Source of the DNA: an uncultured Ilumatobacter sp.
GTDB lineage: Bacteria > Actinomycetota > Acidimicrobiia > Acidimicrobiales > Ilumatobacteraceae
Reading direction: 5' to 3'
Length of the DNA: 18,531 nt
Assembly (NCBI GenBank): GCA_938049325.1
Contig: CALICC010000086.1
Location: 1 to 18,531, forward strand
Every line of letters starts with the position of its first letter. Position 1 is the stretch's first letter. A program made the position numbers and the translations under genes. Below are positions 7,473 through 14,682 of this stretch, in pieces. The notes beneath the pieces were generated by a model that worked only from the letters and a program-made list of their open reading frames with translations, searched no databases and was not told where the DNA came from.

Positions 7473-8191
7473 GCCGGGATCTCGTCGTGATCACCGGCAC
7501 GTCGGGTGGGCTTGGCGCTGCCTTCGCGACCGCGTTGATCGCGGCGGACTACGACGTCGTCGGGATTGCTCGCCGCGACGTCACCGCAGCTGATCTCGGC
7601 GTCCCCGACGACCGCTATCACCATCGCCAAGCTGACCTCGGCGACATCGATGGCATCGGGGAGCTCGTGAGTGACCTCGTTGCGACCTACGGCAAGCCGT
7701 ATGGGTTGATCAACAACTCGGCGCTCGGAGCGGACGGCATGTTGCCCACGATGCACAACTCCGAGATCGAGTCGATGGTCGCGGTCAACGTCACGGCCCC
7801 GATCATTCTCACCAAGTACGCCGTTCGCCACATGTTGTCGGCGCGGCGCGGTCGCATCATCAACGTGTCGTCGGTGGTCGCCAAGACCGGTTACCGCGGC
7901 CTCGCCGCATACGGCGCGACGAAAGCTTCGATGGAAGGCTTCACCCGTTCGCTCGCTCGTGACGTGGGTCGGCGCAAGATCACGGTCAACGCAATCGCTC
8001 CAGGGTTCCTCGCCACCGACATGACGTCGGGGCTGGGTGATTCGAACCTCGAGCGCATCGAGAAGCGTGCCGCGTTGCAGCGGTTCGCATCGGTCGACGA
8101 GGTCGCGGCCTCAGCGGTGTACCTGATGTCGGATGCTGGGGCAGGGGTGACGGGCACGGTCATCACGGTCGACGCCGGCGGCTCCGCGTGA
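7469..8191 (+). CDS. SDR oxidoreductase, FabG-like (3-oxoacyl-ACP reductase type)
   Basis: A 240-residue classical short-chain dehydrogenase. The cofactor motif is TGTSGGLG (9-16), the structural NNSA is at 82-85, and the active-site set is N107, S135, Y148 and K152 (YGATK). The C-terminal VDAGGS end and AGVTGTVITVDAG segment are typical of FabG-type reductases. In this position the simplest role is NAD(P)H-dependent reduction of a 3-oxoacyl group on the ACP to a 3-hydroxyacyl group, but oxidation or reduction of a sugar intermediate is also possible. Translation begins at a TTG whose last two bases belong to the ligase stop (TTGA overlap), with AAGG eight bases upstream. It is the third of five tightly packed genes. 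Confidence 0.88.
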   Translation: MSRDLVVITGTSGGLGAAFATALIAADYDVVGIARRDVTAADLGVPDDRYHHRQADLGDIDGIGELVSDLVATYGKPYGLINNSALGADGMLPTMHNSEIESMVAVNVTAPIILTKYAVRHMLSARRGRIINVSSVVAKTGYRGLAAYGATKASMEGFTRSLARDVGRRKITVNAIAPGFLATDMTSGLGDSNLERIEKRAALQRFASVDEVAASAVYLMSDAGAGVTGTVITVDAGGSA

Positions 8192-8775
8192 GCTTGGACG
8201 TCCGCGCTGTTCGAGAAGACGACCGCTCGACGCTGCTCGCCTGGCGCAACCAGCCGCGTGTTCGCGCGGTCTCGATCAACGACGGCGAGATCGATCCGGA
8301 AGCGCACGACAGGTGGTTCGATGCCTTGATGTCGGGGTCGACGCGCCATCTGCTCATCGCCACCGTCGGCGGCGAGGCCGCCGGTGTCATCAGCGTGGGT
8401 GACATCGATGCGGTGCAGCGAACAGGCTCGTGGAGCTGCCACGCGGGGTCGGGAAACTATCCGCCCGGCTTCGGGCCGGCGCTGCCGATCATCGGTCTCG
8501 GACTCGGTTTCGGGCGGTTCGACCTCCGGCGCATGCATGCCGAGGTGCTGGGATCGAACTCGAACATGCGCGGGATGCATCGACGACTCAAACTCGTTGA
8601 AGAGGGCGTGCGCCGTGAGGCCGTCGAGCGCGCTGACGGCGAACTTGCCGACGTGCACGAGTTCGGTGTGCTCTCGACCGAATGGTTCGAGGTGAGGGAA
8701 CGTTCGCTGAAGTTGTTCCCGCGATCGGTGCGCAGCGAACTCGAAGGAGTTCTGGATGGGCTCGACGATCGCTGA
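8188..8775 (+). CDS. GNAT N-acyltransferase, PseH-like
   Basis: A 195-residue GCN5-related acyltransferase. The opening VRAVREDDRSTLLAWRNQPRV region and the WRN at 19-21 match the N-terminus of PseH-type enzymes, which acylate the 4-amino group of the sugar nucleotide made by PseB and PseC. The core strand-loop-helix (about 60-130) is present. The C-terminal helix to 195 extends a little past the usual PseH end. No other PseH candidate is in the window, so this is likely the third pathway step. Instead of lying beside pseB and pseC it is coupled by a four-base GTGA overlap to the ACP-ligase-SDR genes, so it may use an acyl-ACP donor instead of acetyl-CoA. That donor assignment is inference. 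Its last 20 bases overlap the next gene. Confidence 0.78.
   Translation: MSLDVRAVREDDRSTLLAWRNQPRVRAVSINDGEIDPEAHDRWFDALMSGSTRHLLIATVGGEAAGVISVGDIDAVQRTGSWSCHAGSGNYPPGFGPALPIIGLGLGFGRFDLRRMHAEVLGSNSNMRGMHRRLKLVEEGVRREAVERADGELADVHEFGVLSTEWFEVRERSLKLFPRSVRSELEGVLDGLDDR
8744..8749 (+). promoter_or_regulatory. Ribosome binding site for the second PhyH gene
   Basis: AAGGAG lies 6 bases before the ATG at 8756, inside the end of the GNAT gene. It fixes the start of the dioxygenase and shows that the 20-base overlap with the GNAT gene is real. Confidence 0.7.
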
Positions 8776-9610
8776 TTCGGCCGACGAGATCTCTCGCTCG
8801 GTCGACGTCGACCGGTTTTGGCAGCGCGGGTACGTGGTGGTCCGTAACGTCTTCTCCACCGACGAGGTGGCGCGGCTCCGGGCTGGAGTCGAAGCGTCGA
8901 CCGGTCCGAAGTCCGATCTCCTCGCGAACGATCGGCTGCGTTCGGTGCTCACCGACGGTCGGCTGGTGTCGATCGCCCGGGAACTGCTTGGCAGCGACGA
9001 GATCCACTACGCGGGCGACAGCGCGTTCACGGTTGATTCGAACGAGCCGGGCTATCACAAGGACTGTGCCGACCGCTTTGACCCGAACGGCCCAGATTGG
9101 GCGAGCCGCTACACGGTCGTCCGATTCGGGATCTACCTCCAGGATCATCGCTGGCATACCAACGGGCTGAACGTGCGGGTCGGATCGCACGAGCACGCCG
9201 ACGTCACGACCGGCCGAACCGTCTACGTCCGCAGCGCGGTGGGCGATGTCGTGGTCTGGAGCTTGCGCACGACCCACAGTGCTGCCGCGACGCTCCTGCG
9301 GTTCCCGTGGCTGGTCTATCCGACACCTTGGCGAGCTCCGATGCTCCGGCGATTCGAGGCGCCCATGCCGCCGGGTTCGCGGATCGCACTCTTTGCGAGC
9401 ATGGGGTTGAAGGGCCCACACTTCGATCGCTACGTCGACATGTTGAAGACCCGGACCTACATGGCGCGCATCTGGGCGAACACGAAGTACTCGGCCGCAG
9501 CGTTGTCGGCGGCCGCGGCCGGCGGCCTCACGGTTCGCGATGTCGCCGCCGAGATCGAGGGTGACGCCTCGGTCGGGTTGAACGACAAGTGGCAACCACT
9601 TCCGTATTGA
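8756..9610 (+). CDS. PhyH-like Fe(II)/2-oxoglutarate dioxygenase (second paralogue)
   Basis: A 284-residue paralogue of the protein at 546-1319. The iron triad is H101-x-D103 (HKDCAD) and H174 (RTTHS), with R182 in RFPW as the candidate 2-oxoglutarate contact; R209 in SRIALFAS is also conserved between the two. Compared with the first copy it has 12 extra N-terminal residues before the matching region and a short C-terminal tail (about 270-284). Its start overlaps the GNAT gene by 20 bases and is preceded by a strong AAGGAG, so it is translated with the acyl-handling block. Hydroxylation of the ACP-bound or sugar-bound acyl group, or of the sugar itself, is the contextual inference; the family includes hydroxylases of both acyl thioesters and other small molecules. 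Confidence 0.88.
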   Translation: MGSTIADSADEISRSVDVDRFWQRGYVVVRNVFSTDEVARLRAGVEASTGPKSDLLANDRLRSVLTDGRLVSIARELLGSDEIHYAGDSAFTVDSNEPGYHKDCADRFDPNGPDWASRYTVVRFGIYLQDHRWHTNGLNVRVGSHEHADVTTGRTVYVRSAVGDVVVWSLRTTHSAAATLLRFPWLVYPTPWRAPMLRRFEAPMPPGSRIALFASMGLKGPHFDRYVDMLKTRTYMARIWANTKYSAAALSAAAAGGLTVRDVAAEIEGDASVGLNDKWQPLPY

Positions 9611-9641
9611 CGCGCAGCTCAGCGCCGAATGCTCCGAGCGG

Positions 9642-9647
9642 TATCCT
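9642..9647 (+). promoter_or_regulatory. Candidate -10 box for leaderless pseI transcript
   Basis: TATCCT is followed by 6 bases and the ATG at 9654. The 43-base gap has no Shine-Dalgarno sequence near the start, so pseI-pseG may have its own leaderless promoter as well as readthrough from the upstream operon. A TTGACG at 9607-9612 is too far (29 bases) to pair with it. Confidence 0.35.
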
Positions 9648-9653
9648 CAACGC

Positions 9654-10706
9654 ATGACGAGAAGCCATTCGTTCCAGTTCGGTGATCGACAGATCGGTGG
9701 CGACGCCTCGGTCTTCACGATCGCCGAGTTGTCGGGCAACCACAACGGCAGTTTCGATCGCGCGATGGAGATGCTGCGTGCGGCCGCCAAGACCGGTGCC
9801 GACGCCGTGAAGGTGCAGACCTATACGGCGGACTCGATCACGCTCAACAGCACTCGCCCCGACTTCATGGCTGAAGGGCTGTGGGAGGGTCGCACGCTGT
9901 ACGACTTGTACGCCGAGGCCTCGATGCCGTGGGAGTGGCAAGCAGATCTCGCCGAAGAGGCGCGCAATCTCGGCATCAAGTTCTTCTCGTCGGTGTTCGA
10001 CCTCACGTCGATCGAGTACCTCGAGTCGATCGGTGTCGAGGCCTACAAGATCGCGTCGTTCGAACTGGTCGACATCCCCCTCATCGAAGCAACCGCTGCA
10101 ACCGGCAAGCCGATGATCATCTCGACCGGGATGGGAACGCTGTCCGAGATCGAAGAGGCCGTCGCGGCGGCGCGGCGAACCGGATCAGGCGAACTCGCGT
10201 TGCTTGCATGCACGAGCGCGTACCCAGCACCCGCGTCGGTTGCGAATCTGACGAAGATCAAGCACCTCGCCGAGACGTTCGGGGTGGTCAGCGGACTCTC
10301 CGACCACACGATCGGCAACGAAGTCTCGGTCGCCGCGACTGCCTTGGGCGCAAAGGTGATCGAGAAGCACTTCACGTTGCGTCGCGCCGACGGAGGCGTC
10401 GATAGCGCGTTCTCGCTCGAGCCCGAGGAGTTCGAAGCCCTCGTGCGCGACTGCCGATCAGCCGAAGACGCGATCGGCGCTCCGCACTATGGACCGACCG
10501 AGGCCGACGCCAGCAGCGTCGCATTCCGACGTTCGCTGTTCGTCGCTCGCGATGTGCCCGCGGGCGCCGTGATCAGTGACGGCGATGTTCGCTCGGTCCG
10601 CCCGGCAAGTGGCATGCACCCCCGGCATCTTCCCGAGATTCTCGGACGCACCGCGCGTAGCGACCTCGAGGCGGGAACGCCGTTCGAGTGGTCGATGGTC
10701 GAATGA
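9654..10706 (+). CDS. pseI: Pseudaminic acid synthase
   Basis: A 350-residue NeuB-family enzyme that condenses phosphoenolpyruvate with a six-carbon 2,4-diacylamino sugar to form the nine-carbon nonulosonic acid in the cytosol. The TIM-barrel domain (about 15-275) contains IAELSGNHNGS (23-33), KVQTYTADS (53-61), the metal-ligand histidines H218 (SDHT) and H239 (EKHF), and the PWEW element (92-95), which is usual in PseI. The C-terminal SAF (antifreeze-like) domain spans about 290-350 with VRPASGMHP (315-323). Length equals the PseI family norm. That the substrate is the L-altro sugar and not ManNAc or the legionaminic precursor is supported by PseB and PseC in the same locus. It is followed by pseG with a four-base ATGA overlap. 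Confidence 0.93.
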   Translation: MTRSHSFQFGDRQIGGDASVFTIAELSGNHNGSFDRAMEMLRAAAKTGADAVKVQTYTADSITLNSTRPDFMAEGLWEGRTLYDLYAEASMPWEWQADLAEEARNLGIKFFSSVFDLTSIEYLESIGVEAYKIASFELVDIPLIEATAATGKPMIISTGMGTLSEIEEAVAAARRTGSGELALLACTSAYPAPASVANLTKIKHLAETFGVVSGLSDHTIGNEVSVAATALGAKVIEKHFTLRRADGGVDSAFSLEPEEFEALVRDCRSAEDAIGAPHYGPTEADASSVAFRRSLFVARDVPAGAVISDGDVRSVRPASGMHPRHLPEILGRTARSDLEAGTPFEWSMVE

Positions 10707-11716
10707 GCAACGGGGGCCCGCTCAGGGTCCTGATCCGTGTCGACGCCGGGCCGGACATCGGTGTTGGCCATGCAATGCGCTGTTCGACACTCGCCGCAGC
10801 ACTGCGTCGAAGCGGACACGATGTCGTCGTCGCGACGTGCGAACTCGTCCCGTTCGTCCGGGATCGCTTCGAGCGCGCCGGCGTCGACGTTGTCGACATC
10901 GGCGACAGCCCGGCAGTGGAGGCCACCGACTTGGCGACGTTCGATGCTTGCGTGGTCGACGGTTATCTCCTGGCACGCGACGTAGTCGAACTCGGTGCTG
11001 CCCGCCCGCCGCTGTTGGTGATCGACGACAACTACGAGCTGCCCGTCGAGCACGGCGACCTGGTGCTCAACCAGAACCTGCACGCCGAGTCCGTTCCATA
11101 TCCGACCAGCGCCGGGCTGACGCTGCTGCTCGGCCCGGAGTACGCGTTGATCCGAGACGACGTCGTGAGGATCGAGCGAACGCCGGATCGGTCCGGTCAC
11201 GTGTTGGTGAGCTTCGGCGGGAGCGACACGGCTCGGCTGACGCTGCCTGTCGTCGCGCGCCTCCTGCAAACGGGGTCCGGAACCGTCGCGGTCGCATTGA
11301 GCCCGGCGCACGACGACTTCGACGCGCTTGCAGCATTGGCTGCTGGGTCAGGAGGCCGGCTGCAATTCGCGACGAGCGATCTCGTTGCCGCGATGAGTTC
11401 GGTCGACGCCGCGATCATCGGCGGTGGTTCCACGCTGTGGGAAGTTGCGTACCTCGGGATTCCGAGTGTGGCTGCCATCGTTGCCGACAACCAAGTGCAA
11501 GGGACCATGGCTGCAGCGGCCGCCGGATTCGTCCAACCTGTGGACTGTCGGTCGACCTCGCGAGACTCGAGTGCACAGCACTGTGTCGACGCGGTCGACG
11601 TGCTGCGCCACGACCCCGTTGTCGCTGCCGCGATTGTTGATGCCGGACGGTCGCTCTTCGACGGCGGCGGGGCTGATCGCCTGGTGACCGAGATCGAGTT
11701 GATGGCGAGACGCTGA
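10703..11716 (+). CDS. pseG: UDP-2,4-diacetamido-2,4,6-trideoxy-L-altrose hydrolase
   Basis: A 337-residue GT-B-fold hydrolase that removes UDP from the diacylamino-altrose sugar nucleotide to give the free sugar used by PseI. Signature elements are IRVDAGPDIGVGHAMRC (11-27), in which H23 of GxGH corresponds to the catalytic histidine of Campylobacter PseG, then IDDNYE (107-112), LNQNLHA (122-128), LLGPEYALIR (142-151), VSFGGSD (169-175) and IIGGGSTLWE (238-247). An in-frame GTG at 10688 is possible, but the ATG at 10703 overlaps the pseI stop by four bases and gives the usual family N-terminus. It converges on pseF with 19 bases between stops and no obvious terminator hairpin. Confidence 0.92.
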   Translation: MSNGGPLRVLIRVDAGPDIGVGHAMRCSTLAAALRRSGHDVVVATCELVPFVRDRFERAGVDVVDIGDSPAVEATDLATFDACVVDGYLLARDVVELGAARPPLLVIDDNYELPVEHGDLVLNQNLHAESVPYPTSAGLTLLLGPEYALIRDDVVRIERTPDRSGHVLVSFGGSDTARLTLPVVARLLQTGSGTVAVALSPAHDDFDALAALAAGSGGRLQFATSDLVAAMSSVDAAIIGGGSTLWEVAYLGIPSVAAIVADNQVQGTMAAAAAGFVQPVDCRSTSRDSSAQHCVDAVDVLRHDPVVAAAIVDAGRSLFDGGGADRLVTEIELMARR

Positions 11717-11735
11717 GGTCGCTCGCCGGGCCTCG

Positions 11736-12500
11736 CTACTTGACGATGTTGTGGTGCACCGACTGGTTGATCGCGACGAGGTCGGGACGGCGGAGGAGTA
11801 GTTCGAACATCGCCGGACCATCGAGCGAGGTCGGTGAGGCGTCGAGCTCTTCGACCACCGCCCGAAGGAGGTCGAGGTCAGCCTGCTCGTCGAGCGTGAC
11901 ACGCAGCTCCGGGTGACGAGCCCACTCGGGGCACAGCAGCGGAGCGCTGGCAAAGCGTTCGGGGCGACGGACGATGAACGGGGTGACGTGCTCGCGCTCG
12001 ACGGGATCGTCGGATTCGGCGTGTGCGGTGATCAACGCTTCACGCCTGATGGCTTCGACGTCGAATCCGCGGGGAAACCGTCCGTCGGGATCGGTGGCCA
12101 CGTAGTCGATACCCGTCGCAGTTTCCAACGCGCTGTCGATGAAGGCTGGTTGGACGAACGGACAATCGCCGGTGACCCGAACGACGTAGTCGGCGTCGGT
12201 GCGCTCGAGCGCGAGAACGAAGCGCGATAGCACGTCGGAAACGCTGCCGCGAACGGCTTCGACGGCGACTCCGCTGTCGAGGCGCATCTCGCTGACGTGA
12301 GCAGCGAGGACGTCGTCGTCGGAATTCGTCGAAGTCGCGACCACGACGTGCGATACGCGCTCGGCCATCGCAGCGCGCCGGACGGCCCACTCGATCACCG
12401 GAACCCCGCCGAGATCCATCATCGACTTGCCGGGGAGGCGAGTCGAGCCCATGCGGGCCTGGATGATGACGGCGGCGCCGTCGACGTCAGCTGCGGACAA
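11736..12500 (-). CDS. pseF: SpsF/PseF-type cytidylyltransferase (CMP-nonulosonate synthetase)
   Basis: A 254-residue nucleotidyltransferase. The nucleotide-binding motif is QARMGSTRLPGKS (14-26); RVTGDCPF (108-115), PRGFDVE (143-149), REHVTPF (169-175) and RVTLDEQADL (200-209) follow in the order seen in the SpsF/cytidylyltransferase family. In this setting it would activate the finished nonulosonic acid with CTP to the CMP-sugar. The sequence is of SpsF type (like Bacillus spore-coat polysaccharide enzymes) and is not close to the short Campylobacter PseF, so the symbol rests on pathway context. The start is TTG at 12500, inside the end of pseC (14-base overlap); no better in-frame start is seen before the nucleotide motif. 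It is last in the minus-strand operon. Confidence 0.8.
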   Translation of the reverse strand: MSAADVDGAAVIIQARMGSTRLPGKSMMDLGGVPVIEWAVRRAAMAERVSHVVVATSTNSDDDVLAAHVSEMRLDSGVAVEAVRGSVSDVLSRFVLALERTDADYVVRVTGDCPFVQPAFIDSALETATGIDYVATDPDGRFPRGFDVEAIRREALITAHAESDDPVEREHVTPFIVRRPERFASAPLLCPEWARHPELRVTLDEQADLDLLRAVVEELDASPTSLDGPAMFELLLRRPDLVAINQSVHHNIVK

Positions 12501-13578
12501 TGGACAAGACGTCCGTCAACTCAGCGACGACCTGCCGTTGCTGGTCGTCGGTCAGTGTTGGAAAGAGCGGCAGGGTCAGAATGCCGGCGTAGGCCTCGTC
12601 GCAGTGCGGCAGCGGTGCATCGAGATCCGCAAAGTGTGGATGATGATGGATCGGCACATAGTGCACCTGGGTGTACACACCGCGCTCGCGAAGCAATTCG
12701 TAGACGCGTCGGCGCTCGGGAACCCGCACGGTGTACAGGTGATAGCCGTGGCCCGAGCCGTCGGGAGCGGCCGGAGCAGTGATGATGTCGAGCGACGCCA
12801 GTGCCGCGTCGTACTGGCGGGCCAAGGTCTGGCGCCGTTCGATGAAGCGATCGAGTTTGCCCATCTGGCTGTGCCCGAGTGCTGCTTGGATATCGGTGAG
12901 GCGATAGTTGAAGCCTTCTTCGATGACCTCGTAGTACCAGCCGCCATGCTCGGGCTTGGGTTGGGTTCCGTGGCTCCGGAATCGGCGGAGACGTGCGGCG
13001 AGTTCGTCGTCGTTGGTCGTGACGACGCCACCTTCTCCGGTGGTGACCGGCTTGACCGGGTGAAACGAGAAGCACGTCATGTCCGAGTGGGCGCAGTTGC
13101 CGACGGGGCCGGACGGCGTCCACGCTCCGAGTGCCTGGGCGGCGTCTTCGATCACGACACGCGGGCGGTACGCGAGTTTCGACAGATCGATCGGGAGACC
13201 TGCGAAGTGAACGGCGACCAGTGCGTCGAGTTCACCGGGGATCGACGCAGGGTCGATGTTGAGCGTGTCGGGGTCGATGTCGATGAGGGTGACGTCGGCG
13301 CCGACATAGCGCGCGCAGTTCGCGGATGCGGCGAAGGTGAGGGGTGACGTGCCGACGAGGTCGCCCGGCCCGAGCCCGGCTGCGGCGGTGCAGCCATGGA
13401 GCCCGGCGGTCGCGTTGGAGAACGCAACGGCGTGGCGCGCTCCGACGTAGTCGGCAACCGCTTGTTCGAAGAGTGCGACGGTCGGACCGGTGGTGAGGTA
13501 GTCACCTCGCAGGACGTTGACGACTGCTTCGACGTCGTCGTCCTCGATTGTCTGGCGACCGTACGGAATCACGCCCAC
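12487..13578 (-). CDS. pseC: UDP-4-amino-4,6-dideoxy-N-acetyl-L-altrosamine transaminase
   Basis: A 363-residue PLP-dependent DegT/DnrJ/EryC1/StrS aminotransferase that aminates C4 of the PseB product. The PLP lysine is K176 in FSFHPVKPVTTGEGG (170-184), a segment very characteristic of PseC. IEDAAQALGA (143-152) carries the aspartate that pairs with the pyridine nitrogen, and NYRLTDIQAALG (224-235) and the YTQVHYVPIH (302-311) C-terminal element also match. Length is that of the family. The start is GTG at 13578, six bases after the pseB stop; a second GTG two codons in is equally usable. The gene ends 14 bases inside pseF, consistent with coupled translation of pseB-pseC-pseF. Confidence 0.93.
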   Translation of the reverse strand: MGVIPYGRQTIEDDDVEAVVNVLRGDYLTTGPTVALFEQAVADYVGARHAVAFSNATAGLHGCTAAAGLGPGDLVGTSPLTFAASANCARYVGADVTLIDIDPDTLNIDPASIPGELDALVAVHFAGLPIDLSKLAYRPRVVIEDAAQALGAWTPSGPVGNCAHSDMTCFSFHPVKPVTTGEGGVVTTNDDELAARLRRFRSHGTQPKPEHGGWYYEVIEEGFNYRLTDIQAALGHSQMGKLDRFIERRQTLARQYDAALASLDIITAPAAPDGSGHGYHLYTVRVPERRRVYELLRERGVYTQVHYVPIHHHPHFADLDAPLPHCDEAYAGILTLPLFPTLTDDQQRQVVAELTDVLSIVRS

Positions 13579-13584
13579 GTGTGC

Positions 13585-14604
13585 TCAGCCGACCTCTTCC
13601 GCGATGAGGGTGCGAAGTTCGTCGACCGTGAGGAAGTGCGAGTTGGTGCCGCTGTCGTAGCTGAAGCCCGGTTCGCAGCGCTGGCCTGGCTTGGATGACG
13701 CCGATGCGGTGAACTCGTCGACATCCCACAGGTTGTACGACGGGGTGATCACGAAGTAGTCGTCGAACTCGACGGTCGACAGGGAGTCGGTACTCGTGAC
13801 CATTTCTTCGTGCAGCTTCTCGCCCGGACGGATGCCGACGATCTTCTGCTCGGCGTCGGGAGCGATGGCCGAAGCGATGTCGGTGATCCGGTACGACGGA
13901 ATCTTGGGGACGAAGATCTCGCCGCCCCACATGCGGTCGAAGTTGTCGATCACGAAGTCGGCGCCCTCTTGCAACGTGATGTTGAAGCGTGTCATGGCCG
14001 CGTCGGTGATCGGCAGGACACCTGACTCGGCGCGCTCCTTGAAGAACGGAATCACCGATCCTCGGCTGCCCATCACGTTGCCGTAGCGCACGGCGGAGAA
14101 ACGAATATCGCGCTTGCCGCGGAAGTTGTTCGCGGCAACGAAGAGTTTGTCGGAGGCGAGCTTGGTTGCGCCGTAGAGGTTGATCGGGGCGGCCGCCTTG
14201 TCGGTGGAGAGCGCGATGACGCGCTGCACGCCGGTGGCCATCGATGCGTTGATGACGTTTTCGGCACCGAGGATGTTGGTCTTCACCGCTTCGAACGGGT
14301 TGTACTCGGCGGCGGGTACCTGCTTGAGCGCCGCTGCGTGTACGACCACGTCGACATCTTCCATGGCCCGGGTGAGCCGTGGCTCGTCGCGCACGTCGCC
14401 GATGAAATAGCGCATGATCGGCGCGTGCGCCTGGAACTCGGGCATGTTCTGCATGTCGAACTGCTTCAGTTCATCACGGCTGAACACGATGATCTTCGAC
14501 GGCGTGAAACGCTCGAGAACGGTCGCGATGAAGCGCTTACCGAACGAGCCAGTTCCTCCCGTGACCAGGATGGACTTGCCGTTCAAATCGTAGTGTTCCG
14601 TCAC
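13585..14604 (-). CDS. pseB: UDP-GlcNAc 4,6-dehydratase (inverting, C5-epimerizing)
   Basis: A 339-residue SDR-extended enzyme of the FlaA1/PseB type that converts UDP-GlcNAc to the 4-keto-L-arabino-hexulose, the committed first step to pseudaminic acid. The NADP motif is VTGGTGSFG (14-22). The catalytic set is T134-D135-K136 in STDK and Y144/K148 in YGATK, matching the Thr-Asp-Lys and Tyr-Lys sets described for FlaA1. RYGNVMGSRGSVIPFF (173-188), TRFNITLQE (205-213) and GIRPGEKLHEEM (257-268) are further family marks. An upstream ATG at 14643 would add 13 unrelated residues; the GTG at 14604 has AAAGGA five bases upstream and is the start of choice. It is 78 bases downstream of the TPR-GT42-like gene on the same strand. 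Confidence 0.94.
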   Translation of the reverse strand: MTEHYDLNGKSILVTGGTGSFGKRFIATVLERFTPSKIIVFSRDELKQFDMQNMPEFQAHAPIMRYFIGDVRDEPRLTRAMEDVDVVVHAAALKQVPAAEYNPFEAVKTNILGAENVINASMATGVQRVIALSTDKAAAPINLYGATKLASDKLFVAANNFRGKRDIRFSAVRYGNVMGSRGSVIPFFKERAESGVLPITDAAMTRFNITLQEGADFVIDNFDRMWGGEIFVPKIPSYRITDIASAIAPDAEQKIVGIRPGEKLHEEMVTSTDSLSTVEFDDYFVITPSYNLWDVDEFTASASSKPGQRCEPGFSYDSGTNSHFLTVDELRTLIAEEVG

Positions 14605-14609
14605 GTGAT

Positions 14610-14615
14610 TCCTTT
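14610..14615 (-). promoter_or_regulatory. Ribosome binding site that fixes the pseB start
   Basis: On the minus strand AAAGGA is followed by 5 bases and GTG at 14604. It lies downstream of the alternative ATG at 14643, which argues against that start. Confidence 0.7.
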
Positions 14616-14682
14616 GGTTTCGTGCCCATGTGCAGCGCTGCAATGATAGCGCCGCGCAGCACGAGAGGTCGCGCTTCGCGGA

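Noticed and set aside
9607..9612. TTGACG at the end of the second PhyH gene as a -35 box for pseI
   Set aside because: It is 29 bases from the -10 candidate, too far for a standard promoter.
10688..10702. GTG at 10688 as start of pseG
   Set aside because: It would overlap pseI by 19 bases without a ribosome site; the ATGA overlap at 10703 is the usual coupling form.
14605..14643. ATG at 14643 as start of pseB
   Set aside because: The ribosome site at 14610-14615 lies downstream of it, and the added residues are not PseB-like.
14635..14652. Small inverted repeat (5-base arms, 8-base loop) before pseB as a terminator or operator
   Set aside because: The stem is short, there is no T-run and nothing similar occurs at the other promoters.
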